This document shows, in pieces, positions 7,969-15,629 of a DNA stretch of 16,272 nucleotides; the stretch's first letter is position 1, and every line of letters starts with the position of its first letter. This DNA comes from SM1-73 sp964588305 (GTDB lineage: Bacteria; Zixibacteria; MSB-5A5; SM1-73): NCBI GenBank assembly GCA_964588305.1, contig CAZPOP010000041.1:1-16272 (forward strand). Reading direction: 5' to 3'. Under the pieces are notes generated by a model. The model ran no database searches. It worked only from the letters and a program-made list of their open reading frames with translations, and was not told the origin of the DNA. Position numbers and translations under genes: made by a program.

Positions 7969-10900
7969 TCAATTCTCAATCAGCTCCACATCTAAGCCCA
8001 AACTCTGGAGTTCTTTAACCAGAACGTTAAACGACTCGGGGATTCCAGGTTCCGGGGGATTTTCCCCCTTTACGATGCATTCGTAAACTCTCGACCTTCC
8101 GGTCACGTCATCTGATTTCACCGTCAGCATCTCTTGCAAGCAGTAGGCCGCCCCGTAAGCCTCCAGAGCCCATACCTCCATTTCCCCGAACCTCTGCCCT
8201 CCGAATTGAGCCTTTCCCCCCAAAGGCTGTTGGCTGACCAACGAATACGGTCCTATGGATCGGGCATGAATCTTGTCGTCCACCAGATGGGAAAGCTTCA
8301 TCATGTAAAGGTATCCCACGGTGATAGGTTGATCAAAGGGCTCTCCGGTCTTGCCATCATATAGGGTTATCTTTCCAGATTCGGGCAAATCAGCTTCCTT
8401 AAGGGCTTGTTTTACTTGTTCTAGACTGGCTCCATCGAATACCGGGCTCTCCACAAAGTAGCCTTTCTTCTTGGCGGCCCAACCCAGGTGGGTCTCCAGT
8501 ATCTGTCCGACATTCATGCGGGATGGAACTCCCAACGGATTTAAGATCATGTCCACCGGAGTCCCGTCTGGCAGGTAAGGCATGTCCTCCGCCGGCACGA
8601 TCTTAGCTACCACCCCCTTATTCCCATGTCTTCCCGCCATTTTGTCCCCCACCGAAAGCTTCCTTTGGGTCGCCACGTTCACCTTGACCAGCTGCACTAC
8701 CCCGGGGCGAAGTTCGGTTCCTCTTACCAGCTTCTCCAGTTCCACTTCCAGCACAGCCTTTTTCTGGTCCACCAACTCATGATATCTGGAGAGCAAAACA
8801 TCCACTTTCTTATTGATTCTCTTGCTTTGGGTGAAGCCATCCTCTGCCACCAGTTCATCTGCCTCGATATTTTGCAGGGAGTCATCCTTGAATTTGAATC
8901 CAGCTCGAAAGGTGATAGAGTCGTCTTTGGCACTCCGAAGGGTCCTGGCTACCTGACCGCTCAAGAGCTTCGAAAGCTTGCTATCTCTCAACTCCTTTAA
9001 ACCATCCAGCTGCTTTTGCAATGATCTTTTCAGCTTCAAAGACTCACTCTTTTCTGTTTTCTTGACTCCCTCCCCATGTTCCTTCCGGGAGAACACCTTG
9101 GTGTCTATTACTATTCCTTTCATCCCGGGAGGGGCTTTCAAAGAGGCATCTCTCACATCCCCCGCCTTCTCTCCGAAGATGGCTCTTAAGAGTCTCTCCT
9201 CCGGAGAAAGCTCGGTCTCTCCCTTAGGGGTAACCTTCCCCACCAAAACGTCACCGGCTTCTACCTCCGCTCCAACCCTCACCACTCCCCTTTCATCCAG
9301 ATTCGCCAGCGCTTCGTCGGAGACATTGGGGATTTCTCTGGTTATCTCCTCCGCTCCCCGTTTGGTTTCCCTAACCTGTAATTCGAACTCCTCGATATGA
9401 ATGGAGGTAAATCGATCATCTGCCACCGACTTCTCAGAAACGATGATGGCATCCTCAAAGTTATAACCCCTCCAGGGCATGAACGCCACCAACACATTGG
9501 CACCCAAAGCCAGCTCCCCTCCGTGGGTGGCCGAGCCATCCGCAATACACTCTCCTTTCTCGACTTTCTGCCCCACCTCCACCAACGGTTTCTGATTTGT
9601 GCAGGTATCCTGGTTGGATCTGGCGAATTTAATCAGCTCATATTCGTCCAACTCCAAAAAATCGGTGTCCTCTTTCCGATCAGTTGCTCTGACTATAATC
9701 TTATCCGCGGTCACCGACACCACCACCCCACCCCTTCTGGCCGCCACCAGGTCGCCTGAGTCGAAAGCTGCCTTTTCCTCCATCCCGGTACCAATCAAAG
9801 GCGGCTCGGTAACCAGCAAAGGCACCGCTTGCCTTTGCATGTTGGATCCCATCAGGGCCCGGTTGGCATCGTCGTGCTCCAGAAAAGGAATCAGGGCAGC
9901 CGCCACGCTGACCAGCTGCTTGGGTGAGACATCCATGTAGTCTACCTTATGAGGAGAGACCGTGGGGAAGTCTCCCCGATGGCGCGCCCTAACCATGGAG
10001 TTGATAAACCTTCCATCCTTGTGCAAGGGCTCATTAGCCTGGCTGACTATATACTTGTCCTCTTGATCAGCAGACAGGTAATGGATCTCTCGGGTGACCT
10101 TTCCGTTCTTTACCCTTCGATAAGGAGTCTCTAGAAATCCATACTTATTGATTCTGCCATAGGTGGAAAGGGAGGCGATCAAACCGATGTTAGGGCCCTC
10201 TGGAGTTTCTATCGGGCACATCCGCCCATAATGAGTATGGTGCACGTCTCTCACCTCAAAGCCAGCTCTCTCTCGGGTCAAGCCTCCGGGGCCCAACGCT
10301 GAAAGTCTCCTTTTATGCGTAAGCTCCGAGAGCGGATTGGTTTGGTCCATGAACTGGGAGAGCTGAGAGGAACCGAAGAACGTCTCAATCACCGCGGACA
10401 CCGTTCGTGCATTGACCAGATCATGAGGGGTAATGGTTTCGCTGTCCTTAAGGCTCATCCTCTCTCTGATGGTTCGTGCCATTCGAGACAGCCCGATGGA
10501 AAACTGGTTGGACAAAAGTTCTCCCACCGTGCGGACTCTTCGATTGCCCAAGTGATCGATGTCGTCCACCATGCCCTCACCATTCCGCAAACCAACCAGA
10601 TACTTCATTATGGCGACGAAATCCTGCTTCTCCAGGACCGCCACGGTTAAGGGTATACTCAAGTTAAGCCTCTGATTGATCATATATCTTCCCACCTCGC
10701 CCAAATCGTAACGCTTTTCTGTGAAGAATAGCCTGGTCAGAAGACCTTGGGCCATCTCCGGGGTCGGAGGCTCTCCCGGTCTCAGAAGAGAATATATCCT
10801 CACATGGGCCTCCTCTTCGGAACTGGTGGGGTCTTTCTGCAGGGTATTGATGATCACCCCGGCATCCTTCTGGGGGTCGAATTTGATCAACGTCAGATTG

Positions 10901-11742
10901 CCAATCTTCAGTTCCTTAAGTCTGTCCAGATGAGCTTCAGTTAAGCTTTCCCCTGCGGAGATGATCACCTCTCCCGTCTGTTTGTCCACCAGGGTCTCCC
11001 CGCAAATCCTCCCAGCCATTTTGGCTTGTTTCCGACCGGAAAGCCCAACTTTCTCGGTCTCATAGAAAAGGGCCAGAAGTTCCTCGTTGGTGGAATATCC
11101 GAGAGCTCTCAATAAGGTGGTCACCGGAATCTTTCTGCGGCTGTCGATGTGAGCATACATGATATCATTGATGTCTGTGTTGAACTCCACCCAGGAGCCG
11201 CGATAGGGAATGATTCGGGCAGAATACAGTCTTTTCCCATTGGGGTGAATTTCTTGATCAAAGAAGACCCCCGGAGAACGATGCAGCTGGCTGACCACCA
11301 CTCTTTCTGCTCCGTTTATAACGAACGTCCCCTTATTGGTGATCAAGGGGAGCTCTCCTAAGAACACATCCTGCTCAATGATGTCTTTGACATTCTTGGA
11401 CTTCCCTGAACTCTCACGCACGACTAATCTTAACGTGGCTTTGAGAGGAGCAGAATAGCTCATGTTTCTATCCGGGCATTCGCGAACGCTGTAACGAGGA
11501 GTTCCCACCATATACTTGACGAATTCCAAAGAGAAGTTCTCCCGAACGTCACTTATGGGAAAAAACGTGTTGAACACGGCTTGTAGTCCTTTATTCTCTC
11601 TTTTCTCCGGGTCCACATCTGGCTGCAGAAATTCATCATAGGATCGCAGTTGAATATCCAGGAGATTAGGGAGCTCCACTATCGATTTGAGCCTGCCAAA
11701 AGATCTTCTTTGGGTTTTCTTAATTCTCGCCAATTTCACCAC
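7969..11742 (-). CDS. rpoB: DNA-directed RNA polymerase beta subunit
   Basis: Beta forms one jaw of RNA polymerase and contributes to catalysis, nucleic-acid binding and the rifampicin pocket. The 1257-residue product contains FGSSQLSQFMDQTNPLSEL in rifampicin cluster I. The residues matching E. coli D516, H526 and S531 (here D466, H476, S481) are unchanged, predicting sensitivity. MCPIETPEGPNIGLI follows at about 508-522, MPWRGYNFEDAIIVSEKS at about 755-772 and the catalytic GDKMAGRHGNKG at 1032-1043. A charged segment of roughly 120 residues (about 888-1010) precedes that motif, resembling the flap-proximal insertion of diderm lineages. The start is uncertain: GTG at 11742 and GTG at 11739 follow GAAGGAGA by 1 and 4 nt, and TTG at 11733 follows it by 10 nt; homology does not separate them. 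It lies 216 nt after rplL. Confidence 0.98.
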   Translation of the reverse strand: MVKLARIKKTQRRSFGRLKSIVELPNLLDIQLRSYDEFLQPDVDPEKRENKGLQAVFNTFFPISDVRENFSLEFVKYMVGTPRYSVRECPDRNMSYSAPLKATLRLVVRESSGKSKNVKDIIEQDVFLGELPLITNKGTFVINGAERVVVSQLHRSPGVFFDQEIHPNGKRLYSARIIPYRGSWVEFNTDINDIMYAHIDSRRKIPVTTLLRALGYSTNEELLALFYETEKVGLSGRKQAKMAGRICGETLVDKQTGEVIISAGESLTEAHLDRLKELKIGNLTLIKFDPQKDAGVIINTLQKDPTSSEEEAHVRIYSLLRPGEPPTPEMAQGLLTRLFFTEKRYDLGEVGRYMINQRLNLSIPLTVAVLEKQDFVAIMKYLVGLRNGEGMVDDIDHLGNRRVRTVGELLSNQFSIGLSRMARTIRERMSLKDSETITPHDLVNARTVSAVIETFFGSSQLSQFMDQTNPLSELTHKRRLSALGPGGLTRERAGFEVRDVHHTHYGRMCPIETPEGPNIGLIASLSTYGRINKYGFLETPYRRVKNGKVTREIHYLSADQEDKYIVSQANEPLHKDGRFINSMVRARHRGDFPTVSPHKVDYMDVSPKQLVSVAAALIPFLEHDDANRALMGSNMQRQAVPLLVTEPPLIGTGMEEKAAFDSGDLVAARRGGVVVSVTADKIIVRATDRKEDTDFLELDEYELIKFARSNQDTCTNQKPLVEVGQKVEKGECIADGSATHGGELALGANVLVAFMPWRGYNFEDAIIVSEKSVADDRFTSIHIEEFELQVRETKRGAEEITREIPNVSDEALANLDERGVVRVGAEVEAGDVLVGKVTPKGETELSPEERLLRAIFGEKAGDVRDASLKAPPGMKGIVIDTKVFSRKEHGEGVKKTEKSESLKLKRSLQKQLDGLKELRDSKLSKLLSGQVARTLRSAKDDSITFRAGFKFKDDSLQNIEADELVAEDGFTQSKRINKKVDVLLSRYHELVDQKKAVLEVELEKLVRGTELRPGVVQLVKVNVATQRKLSVGDKMAGRHGNKGVVAKIVPAEDMPYLPDGTPVDMILNPLGVPSRMNVGQILETHLGWAAKKKGYFVESPVFDGASLEQVKQALKEADLPESGKITLYDGKTGEPFDQPITVGYLYMMKLSHLVDDKIHARSIGPYSLVSQQPLGGKAQFGGQRFGEMEVWALEAYGAAYCLQEMLTVKSDDVTGRSRVYECIVKGENPPEPGIPESFNVLVKELQSLGLDVELIEN

Positions 11743-11867
11743 TCTCCTTCGGATCAGGAAATCGATCCCGTGAGGGTTAAATCATTCCCAAACCAGAGCC
11801 TTCGCATTTCGTCTCAGCCCCACCCGCGCGGACGCTCTTGTATATCCTCTCCCTCAGGCCAGGCCAT

Positions 11868-11910
11868 GAATCCTTTGGATTTTCTCGGGATTCGATTCTA
11901 AGGCGAATCC
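11868..11910 (-). promoter_or_regulatory. Mutually exclusive hairpins in the rplL-rpoB spacer
   Basis: On the minus strand GGATTCG (11904-11910) can pair perfectly with CGAATCC (11888-11894) across a 9-nt loop. The same GAATCC can instead pair with GGATTC (11868-11873) across a 14-nt loop. One central segment thus has two competing partners, as in attenuators. No T tract follows, so a processing or antitermination role is as likely as termination. The pairing is seen directly; function is inferred. Confidence 0.4.
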
Positions 11911-11958
11911 AGAGTTCAAACACTAAGTGGGCAGGTTAAGCGAAGAGCCTTCCTCTCA

Positions 11959-12426
11959 CTATTTGATTTCCACGGTGGCACCCACTTCCGTCAATTTGGC
12001 TTTTGCACTCTCCGCTTCCTCTTTGGGTACGCCCTCCTTCACCGGCTTGGGGGCCCCATCCACTAAATCTTTGGCCTCCTTCAAACCCAATCCGGTAAGC
12101 TCCCTTACCACCTTGATTACCTGAATCTTCTTTTCTCCTATGGTGGAAAGGATTGCCGAGAATTCAGTCTGTTCCTCAGCTGGTACCGCTGCCTCAGCAG
12201 CCCCCGCCGGTGCTAGAGCAGAAGCCACGGGCACGGCCACGCTTACCCCGAACTTGTCCTGCAAGTTTTTTGAAAGCTCAGAAAGCTCCAAGACGCTCAT
12301 ATTCTCGATGATCTCGATGACCTGATCGATGTTGCTCTTGGCCTTGGCCGTTTTCTCCTCTCGGGAGGAGGTCTCGGATTTTTTAGAGGTGCTTTTTTTT
12401 GTGGTTTTCTCCGAACCTGGAGTCAT
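11959..12426 (-). CDS. rplL: Large ribosomal subunit protein L7/L12 (bL12), N-terminally extended
   Basis: L12 forms the flexible stalk dimers that recruit and stimulate the translational GTPases EF-G and EF-Tu. The canonical protein starts near residue 31 (SNIDQVIEIIENMSVLELSE, the L10-binding dimerisation domain). An Ala/Pro-rich hinge at about 67-82 follows. The C-terminal domain contains KKIQVIKVVRELTGLGLKEA and ends VGATVEIK. At 155 residues it exceeds the usual 120-130 because of a 30-residue Lys/Ser/Thr-rich N-terminal extension. The ATG at 12426 is supported by GGAGG 10 nt upstream, and no alternative start codon lies between it and the conserved domain. The extension contains A8 and A6 tracts. 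It lies 262 nt after rplJ and 216 nt before rpoB. Confidence 0.97.
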   Translation of the reverse strand: MTPGSEKTTKKSTSKKSETSSREEKTAKAKSNIDQVIEIIENMSVLELSELSKNLQDKFGVSVAVPVASALAPAGAAEAAVPAEEQTEFSAILSTIGEKKIQVIKVVRELTGLGLKEAKDLVDGAPKPVKEGVPKEEAESAKAKLTEVGATVEIK

Positions 12427-12458
12427 GGTTTTTGAACCTCCGTTTATTATGAATGCAC

Positions 12459-12487
12459 TTCAGTTTAGGTTTCTTCAAACAACTGAA
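12459..12487 (-). promoter_or_regulatory. Hairpin upstream of rplL
   Basis: On the minus strand TTCAGTT pairs with AACTGAA (7 bp), and GTTT nested inside pairs with AAAC around a GAAG tetraloop, leaving a 3-nt bulge on one side. It ends about 33 nt before the rplL start. It may be a processing site or may set the higher L12 output needed for several copies per ribosome; that is inference. The rest of the 262-nt rplJ-rplL spacer shows no gene. Confidence 0.35.
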
Positions 12488-12688
12488 CTCGAAGCGATCC
12501 GGCAAGACGTTCTTTCCGGAGCAATCACCTGAACTCAATGGAACGTTTCGACCTCAATTCTATTCGTTCGTCGGTTTTCTCCTTGAATACTTCTTTTCTT
12601 GTCTCGGCCCTGCCAATCCTCTGCGAAGATGGTCAAAACAAATTGGCGTTGAAAACATCCGTGCTTCTCAGTGCCCGGAATCAGGAAA

Positions 12689-13213
12689 TCAATCCGCCTT
12701 GGACTTAGCCTCCCGCAAAGCATCAATTAAGCCTATGAGATTTCTCAGCACCCCGTGCAAGGTGCCGACTAGATTGGACACCGGAGTATCCACACTCATC
12801 AGTATCTGTGCCAAAAGCTCCTTCCGGGAAGGGAGTCGGGCCAGCCTTTTAAGCTCTTCTTCTCCAAATAGCTGGCCCTCCATCCAAAAGACTCTGACTT
12901 TTGGCTTTTCCGTTCTTTTCTGAAATTCATAAAGTACCTGTGCCGGTGCGGTGGATTCGTCGTACCCAAACACCAACCCGGTGGGACCCTGCAGATACTC
13001 GGAGACATCTTCAAAATCGGTATTCTGGATCGCCAACCGGATTAGGGAATTCTTGGCTACGCTGTATTCCACATTCTTCTTCCTAAAACCCCTTCTGAGC
13101 TCGGTCATCTCCCCCACGTTTAATCCGGTGAAATCAGTGAGAAAAAGGCTCTTGGCCTGGGTCAACCTATCCTTAAGCTGGCTTACTACTCTCTCTTTCT
13201 CCGGGCGAAGCAT
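12689..13213 (-). CDS. rplJ: Large ribosomal subunit protein L10 (uL10)
   Basis: L10 anchors the L12 dimers to 23S rRNA beside L11 at the base of the GTPase stalk. The 174-residue product has the usual length. It shows the N-terminal rRNA-binding domain with SLFLTDFTGLNVGEMTELRR and YSVAKNSLIRLA, the GPTGLVFGYDE stretch, and a C-terminal helical tail rich in charged residues that holds L12 dimers. The ATG at 13213 follows AAAGGAG at 6-nt spacing. It is preceded by a 169-nt spacer with a terminator-like hairpin, in the place where the L10(L12)4 complex binds its mRNA in many bacteria, and is followed by rplL. Confidence 0.98.
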   Translation of the reverse strand: MLRPEKERVVSQLKDRLTQAKSLFLTDFTGLNVGEMTELRRGFRKKNVEYSVAKNSLIRLAIQNTDFEDVSEYLQGPTGLVFGYDESTAPAQVLYEFQKRTEKPKVRVFWMEGQLFGEEELKRLARLPSRKELLAQILMSVDTPVSNLVGTLHGVLRNLIGLIDALREAKSKAD

Positions 13214-13382
13214 AATCGTCTCCTTTGGACAAAAAACATCTTGCTAGCCGCAGTCCGATGGATCCAGACTCGGAACAAGAATTCCATTCTCTGAGCATTT
13301 AATCATGAAATACCGTCTCGTTTTCACACGAATTCTGCATTCACGGGAAAAAAGCTCATACAGATCTTATTCTTTTCGACAC
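13214..13382 (-). promoter_or_regulatory. Candidate L10-type mRNA leader before rplJ
   Basis: This spacer lies between rplA and rplJ, the usual place of the L10(L12)4 autoregulatory leader. It contains a hairpin with a T tract near its 3' end and potentially structured sequence upstream. Position and hairpin support the call. I cannot confirm the kink-turn consensus by eye. Confidence 0.45.
13231..13280 (-). terminator. Attenuator-like hairpin in the rplJ leader
   Basis: On the minus strand TCTTG pairs with CAAGA, CCG with CGG, and AGTC with GACT, giving 12 bp broken by small internal loops and a bulged G. The apical loop contains the palindrome TGGATCCA. TG and six T residues follow, ending about 18 nt before the rplJ start codon. 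It resembles the attenuator of ribosomal-protein leaders; regulation is inferred. Confidence 0.45.
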
Positions 13383-14087
13383 CTACCGTTTCAACATGCC
13401 CAGAACCGATGGAGTATCCAGTCCTACTCCGGGTCCCATGGTGGAAGAGAGACTGACGTTTCTCAGATAGGTTCCTTTGGCTGCCGCTGGTCTGGCCCGC
13501 ATTACCGCATCCAGAAAAACTCTGGCGTTTTCCAGAATCTTATCCTCAGGAAAAGAGAGCTTTCCTATGGGAACTCCGATGTTGCCAGCCTTGTCCACCC
13601 GATATTCGACTCTTCCCGCTTTGATTTCCCTCACCGCCTTGGCCACGTCGAAGGTGACGGTGCCCGATTTGGGGTTGGGCATCAACCCTTTGGGACCCAA
13701 TATCTTTCCCAATCTCCCCACCTGTCCCATCACGTCTGGAGTGGCTATAATGGCATCAGCTTCGGACCAACCTTCCGAGATCTTCTTTACGAATTCATCC
13801 GATCCAACGAAATCCGCTCCAGCTTCCTGGGCCTCCTTCTCCTTTTCTCCTTTGGTTAGAACCAACACCTTGATCTTCCTGCCTGTACCATTCGGCAGAA
13901 GGACGGTTCCCCGCACGACCTGATCGGCATGTTTAGGATCCACCCCTAACCTCACCGACATCTCCACGGTTTCGTCGAATTTGGCATAGGCGGTTTCCTT
14001 CAGTTTCCGAACCGCCTCCTCCAGATCATAGAGTTTTCCTCTTCCTGTCTTCTCTTTGGCCGATTTGTATTTTTTTCCTCGTCTCAT
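13383..14087 (-). CDS. rplA: Large ribosomal subunit protein L1 (uL1)
   Basis: L1 binds helices 76-78 of 23S rRNA, forms the mobile L1 stalk that moves E-site tRNA, and in many bacteria represses its own mRNA. The 234-residue product has the usual length and contains the signature KILGPKGLMPNPKSGTVT (about residues 127-144), with the conserved KFDETVEMSVRLGVDP near residue 36. It ends SVLGMLKR. The ATG at 14087 lacks a good Shine-Dalgarno site (only AGAAG about 9 nt upstream), which fits coupled or regulated translation. The 110-nt rplK-rplA spacer holds a stem resembling L1 mRNA targets. Confidence 0.98.
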   Translation of the reverse strand: MRRGKKYKSAKEKTGRGKLYDLEEAVRKLKETAYAKFDETVEMSVRLGVDPKHADQVVRGTVLLPNGTGRKIKVLVLTKGEKEKEAQEAGADFVGSDEFVKKISEGWSEADAIIATPDVMGQVGRLGKILGPKGLMPNPKSGTVTFDVAKAVREIKAGRVEYRVDKAGNIGVPIGKLSFPEDKILENARVFLDAVMRARPAAAKGTYLRNVSLSSTMGPGVGLDTPSVLGMLKR

Positions 14088-14114
14088 CGTCTTGAATCTT
14101 CTATGAAAGTTCCC

Positions 14115-14161
14115 AGTGAAGTTAGGCCACTGCCTGAATTCTGCAGAACCTAAGCCTCACT
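14115..14161 (-). promoter_or_regulatory. Candidate L1-binding mRNA stem upstream of rplA
   Basis: On the minus strand AGTGAGG (14155-14161) pairs with CTTCACT (14115-14121), 7 bp with one G-T wobble. After a single bulged C, TTAGG (14149-14153) pairs with CCTAA (14122-14126). The 22-nt loop contains the palindrome TTCTGCAGAA. The AGUGA...CUUCACU stem interrupted near its middle resembles, from memory, the archaeal L1 mRNA target. It ends 27 nt before rplA. Pairing is seen directly; L1 binding is inferred. Confidence 0.5.
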
Positions 14162-14197
14162 CGTGCACCTTCCGGCTTTGTTTTTCATTTTTAGTTT

Positions 14198-14635
14198 TCA
14201 ACTCTGTTGGCCTTTCACCACTTCTATCCCCATGCTTCTGGCGGTGCCCTCCACCTGTTTTTCAGCTGCCTCCGGGCTGGAAGCATTCAAATCTTTCATC
14301 TTCCGAGTGGCGATTTCTTTGACCTGAGCCTCGGTGACCTGACCCACCTTTACCCGATTCGGCTCGCCTGACCCCTTTTCGACCTTCGCCGCCTTCTTCA
14401 GAAGAATCGAGGCCGGTGGGGTCTTGGTGATGAAGGAAAACGACTTGTCCGCATAAATGGTAATGATGACCGGGATTATCAATCCGCTCTGGCTTTGGGT
14501 CTTGGAATTGAATGATTTACAAAACTCCATCATGTTCATACCATATTGTCCCAGAGCCGGCCCCACCGGAGGAGCCGGCGTGGCATTGCCCGCCGGAATC
14601 TGAAGTTTCACGGTCCCTATAACCTTCTTGGCCAC
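14198..14635 (-). CDS. rplK: Large ribosomal subunit protein L11 (uL11)
   Basis: L11 binds the GTPase-associated region of 23S rRNA and is needed for RelA-dependent stringent signalling and thiostrepton action. The 145-residue product has the N-terminal domain with the proline-rich PAGNATPAPPVGPALGQYG (about residues 14-32) and NMMEFCKSFN. The C-terminal rRNA-binding domain contains TKTPPASILLKKAA and VKEIATRKMKDLNA. The start is GTG at 14635, backed by GAGGA 5 nt upstream and by the canonical MAKKVIGTVKLQIPAG N-terminus. It lies 106 nt after nusG, where I see no clear promoter or terminator, and 110 nt before rplA. Confidence 0.98.
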   Translation of the reverse strand: MAKKVIGTVKLQIPAGNATPAPPVGPALGQYGMNMMEFCKSFNSKTQSQSGLIIPVIITIYADKSFSFITKTPPASILLKKAAKVEKGSGEPNRVKVGQVTEAQVKEIATRKMKDLNASSPEAAEKQVEGTARSMGIEVVKGQQS

Positions 14636-14741
14636 GTTATTCCTCGCTTTTTGGTCTTTGGTCTTTCAAATGTGACAGCAATGATGATCTCTGCTCTTTC
14701 GGTTTTGATTCCGGACTCTGCAACCCTACCCCTCACCAGTT

Positions 14742-15266
14742 CTAGATAGTCTGCACCTGCAGAAAATCCAGCTCCACCGGAGTAGGTCTTCCGAAGATGG
14801 AGACCATCACTTTCAGACTCTTCCTCTCTTGATTCACCTCGCTGACGAACCCGGTGAAATCGGTGAAGGGTCCGTCGATCACCTTAACCTGATCCCCGGC
14901 TTTGAATGGAACCTCCTCATAATCCCTGGTCCTTCCTCTTTCCACCTGTTTTAGAATCCTCTCCGTCTCGTCGGATTTCAGGGGAACCGGCTTTCCCGAG
15001 GTACCCACGAAGCTGGTAATGCCAGGGGTGTTGGTAACCAGATGCTGAGTCTCTTTGTCCAGAACCATTTCAATCAAGATATAGCTGGGAAGGAACTTCT
15101 TCACCGTGCTGGATCTTTTCCCTTGTTTCATCTCCACCACCGTCTCCGTCGGCACCAAAACCCTTCCCATTTTGTCCTGGAAACCCTGGGAGACAATTGC
15201 ATTCTCTAAATATCCCTTGGCTTTCTGCTCATGCCCCGAGTAGGTGTGAGCCACATACCATTTCAT
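14742..15266 (-). CDS. nusG: Transcription termination/antitermination factor NusG
   Basis: NusG binds the beta' clamp helices, suppresses pausing, and links RNA polymerase to Rho or to the ribosome. The product (about 174 residues) has an NGN domain starting KWYVAHTYSGHEQKA and containing KKFLPSYILIEM (usually FPGY) and NTPGITSFVG. A C-terminal KOW domain follows with FKAGDQVKVIDGPFTDFTG and FGRPTPVELDF. I prefer the ATG at 15266, which matches homologues and has AGG 5 nt upstream. A GTG two codons earlier (15272) follows AAGGAG at 12 nt and is an alternative. It lies directly after secE, the near-universal order, and before rplK. Confidence 0.98.
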   Translation of the reverse strand: MKWYVAHTYSGHEQKAKGYLENAIVSQGFQDKMGRVLVPTETVVEMKQGKRSSTVKKFLPSYILIEMVLDKETQHLVTNTPGITSFVGTSGKPVPLKSDETERILKQVERGRTRDYEEVPFKAGDQVKVIDGPFTDFTGFVSEVNQERKSLKVMVSIFGRPTPVELDFLQVQTI

Positions 15267-15346
15267 TTCCACCTATGTATATCACTCCTTCTGTCTGGTG
15301 ATCCCCGAGATGCGCACAGCCCATGAAGGTCCTTCTCGACCTCTGC

Positions 15347-15532
15347 TCAGCTCAGAAGCATGGTAGCCAAATTGGATAACCCCAGATCAACTACTCCAAT
15401 AAAGATAGACAAGATTATGGAGACCACTATTACTATTATGGTAGAATACATCAATTCCTGCCTTGTGGTCCAAGTCACTTTGGTCAGCTCAAATTTGACC
15501 TCTTTTACGAACTTCTTTATTTTATCCAACAT
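15347..15532 (-). CDS. secE: Preprotein translocase subunit SecE
   Basis: SecE is the small membrane subunit that stabilises the SecY channel. The 61-residue product is of the short single-span type: an amphipathic N-terminal helix (MLDKIKKFVKEVKFELTKVTW) followed by one hydrophobic transmembrane segment at about residues 29-52. The conserved VxWPxRxE hinge reads VTWTTRQE, so the usual proline is replaced by threonine. The ATG at 15532 is chosen over an upstream in-frame ATG at 15613, because that extension would translate the tRNA-Trp gene. AAGGGG lies about 15 nt upstream. It starts 23 nt after trnW and ends 80 nt before nusG. Confidence 0.95.
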   Translation of the reverse strand: MLDKIKKFVKEVKFELTKVTWTTRQELMYSTIIVIVVSIILSIFIGVVDLGLSNLATMLLS

Positions 15533-15555
15533 AATACAAGAATATCCCCTTAACG

Positions 15556-15629
15556 CAGGTCTGGAGGGACTCGAACCCCCAACGTCCGGTTTTGGAGACC
15601 GGCGCTCTACCAATTAGAGCTACAGACCT
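15556..15629 (-). tRNA. trnW: tRNA-Trp (anticodon CCA)
   Basis: The 74-nt sequence folds as a cloverleaf: a 7-bp acceptor stem AGGTCTG/CAGACCT, D stem GCTC/GAGC, anticodon stem CCGGT/ACCGG with loop CTCCAAA, a 5-nt variable loop, and a T stem GGGGG/CCCTC around TTCGAGT. The anticodon CCA reads the UGG Trp codon, and the discriminator base is G as expected for bacterial tRNA-Trp. The 3' CCA is not encoded. Its place directly before secE-nusG is common in bacteria, and it must be cut out of the operon transcript. Confidence 0.98.

Noticed and set aside
12427..12460. CATAAT as a -10 element just before rplL
   Set aside because: No -35 hexamer stands at 16-18 nt, and transcription would begin inside the ribosome-binding region.
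12595..12693. Short minus-strand frame of about 32 codons in the rplJ-rplL spacer
   Set aside because: It has no ribosome-binding site of note and no recognisable sequence, and its size is within chance expectation.
15533..15613. Upstream extension of secE to an ATG at 15613
   Set aside because: The added residues would be encoded by the tRNA-Trp gene, and SecE homologues begin near the ATG at 15532.
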